Origin: Apilactobacillus bombintestini
GTDB taxonomy: Bacteria > Bacillota > Bacilli > Lactobacillales > Lactobacillaceae
NCBI RefSeq assembly: GCF_003627035.1
Contig: NZ_CP032626.1
Coordinates: 124,001-188,000, forward strand
Reading direction: 5' to 3'
Length of the DNA stretch: 64,000 bases
Below, piece by piece: positions 63,597 through 64,000 of the stretch. A program made the translations under genes and the position numbers. The notes below the pieces were generated by a model. The model worked only from the letters and a program-made list of their open reading frames with translations, did no database searches and was not told the origin of the DNA. How positions within the stretch are numbered: position 1 is the first letter of the stretch; every line of letters starts with the position of its first letter.

Positions 63597-64000
63597 TGGA
63601 ATATGAAGGTAAATTAATCGCAAGTAACGATGCAAAAGTAGCAATCGTAGTAAGTAAATTCAATAAATCCGTGACTGATAAATTAAGAGCGGGAGCTAAA
63701 AGTATTTTTCTAAGATATGGTATTGCCGAAAACAATATTGATACCGTTTGGGTACCGGGAGCTTTTGAAATCCCAGCTATTGCCAAATTACTACTAAGTT
63801 CTAATAAATATGATGGAGTTTGCGCATTAGGATCAGTTATTAAAGGCCAAACTAGTCATTATGATTATGTATGTAGTGGCGTTACTTCCGGAATTAATCA
63901 AATTGCGCTGGAATTTTCTACTCCTATTACTTTCGGAGTATTAACTACGGATACTTTAGAACAAGCCCAACAACGTGCCGGTGGAAAAGGCGGTAACAAA
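63597..64000 (+). CDS. ribH: 6,7-dimethyl-8-ribityllumazine synthase, beta subunit (partial, cut by window end)
   Basis: First 134 or so residues: MEYEGKLIASNDAKVAIVVSKFN, VWVPGAFEIPAIAKLL (substrate loop), LGSVIKGQTSHYDYVCSGV with the catalytic His, STPITFGVLTTDTLEQAQQRAG near the end. Family length is about 155, so roughly 20 residues lie past the edge. Last gene of the rib operon, 18 bases after ribBA with GGAG upstream. Confidence 0.95.

Noticed and set aside
1-64000. Intact tRNA or rRNA genes and CRISPR arrays
   Set aside because: No complete cloverleaf, rRNA segment or regularly spaced direct repeat with unique spacers was seen; the only T-arm is in the element at 45697-45748.

Overview
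The window is a low-GC Gram-positive chromosome, most likely a heterofermentative Lactobacillaceae member of the Apilactobacillus/Fructilactobacillus type. Supporting features are AddAB/RexAB with a cysteine-poor AddB, malolactic enzyme with divergent MleR, ClpL under a CtsR box, a manganese catalase, an hrtRBA heme-efflux operon, a KxYKxGKxW-type export signal on a giant surface protein, and an acetaldehyde dehydrogenase that matches only the N-terminal half of AdhE. The genus is an inference; the family-level call is firm.

Layout. 1-6.5 kb: a decayed ABC exporter (ATPase with two lesions, permease intact), a purine permease, an aldo/keto reductase, two small genes and Mn catalase. 6.9-14.2 kb: addB-addA, bracketed by two identical parS-like sites. 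14.4-15.8 kb: stand-alone acetaldehyde dehydrogenase. 16-26 kb: a ~2,258-codon Ser/Ala-rich surface protein interrupted by an in-frame TAA, facing a pair of GtfA/GtfB-type glycosyltransferases. 26-32 kb: YeiH-like transporter, MarR/MFS efflux, glutamine-type ABC importer. 32-37 kb: clpL, malolactic enzyme and mleR. 37-45 kb: cystine-type ABC importer, two MscS paralogues, a TetR regulator, a MacB-like ABC protein. 44.6-48.2 kb: GH25 muramidase with a Lys/His tail, a possible tRNA-like small RNA, an SGNH hydrolase, NADH oxidase with a Rex box. 48.3-50.7 kb: hrtRBA with two operators. 50.7-52.3 kb: a lipoprotein gene between two IS3-family remnants, inserted into the loop of a terminator. 52.3-58.3 kb: metal-binding lipoprotein and ArsR regulator, GDPD, GPP34-like protein, PheB, Apf-like lysozyme-fold protein, DyP peroxidase. 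58.5-60.1 kb: a DnaA-box cluster, rlmH and an XRE/membrane-protein pair. 60.2-64 kb: two consecutive FMN riboswitches and ribD-ribE-ribBA-ribH (the last cut by the window edge).

How the genes fit together. Several loci concern oxygen, redox and heme: Mn catalase, water-forming NADH oxidase (Rex box), DyP peroxidase (promoter-proximal palindrome of the PerR/Fur type), heme efflux (HrtR operators) and flavin supply. Loss of the ADH half of AdhE fits a cell that reoxidises NADH with external acceptors such as O2. A second theme is the envelope: giant adhesin and its likely glycosyltransferases, GH25, Apf-like protein and MscS channels. A third is chromosome biology: parS-like sites, the DnaA-box cluster and rlmH together suggest the window lies in the origin-proximal part of the chromosome.

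The least explained item is at 45,637-45,786 (minus strand): a promoter, a 52-nt element with a 7-bp acceptor-like stem and a canonical T-arm but no anticodon arm, and a terminator-like hairpin. All calls were made by reading the sequence; no database search was run.
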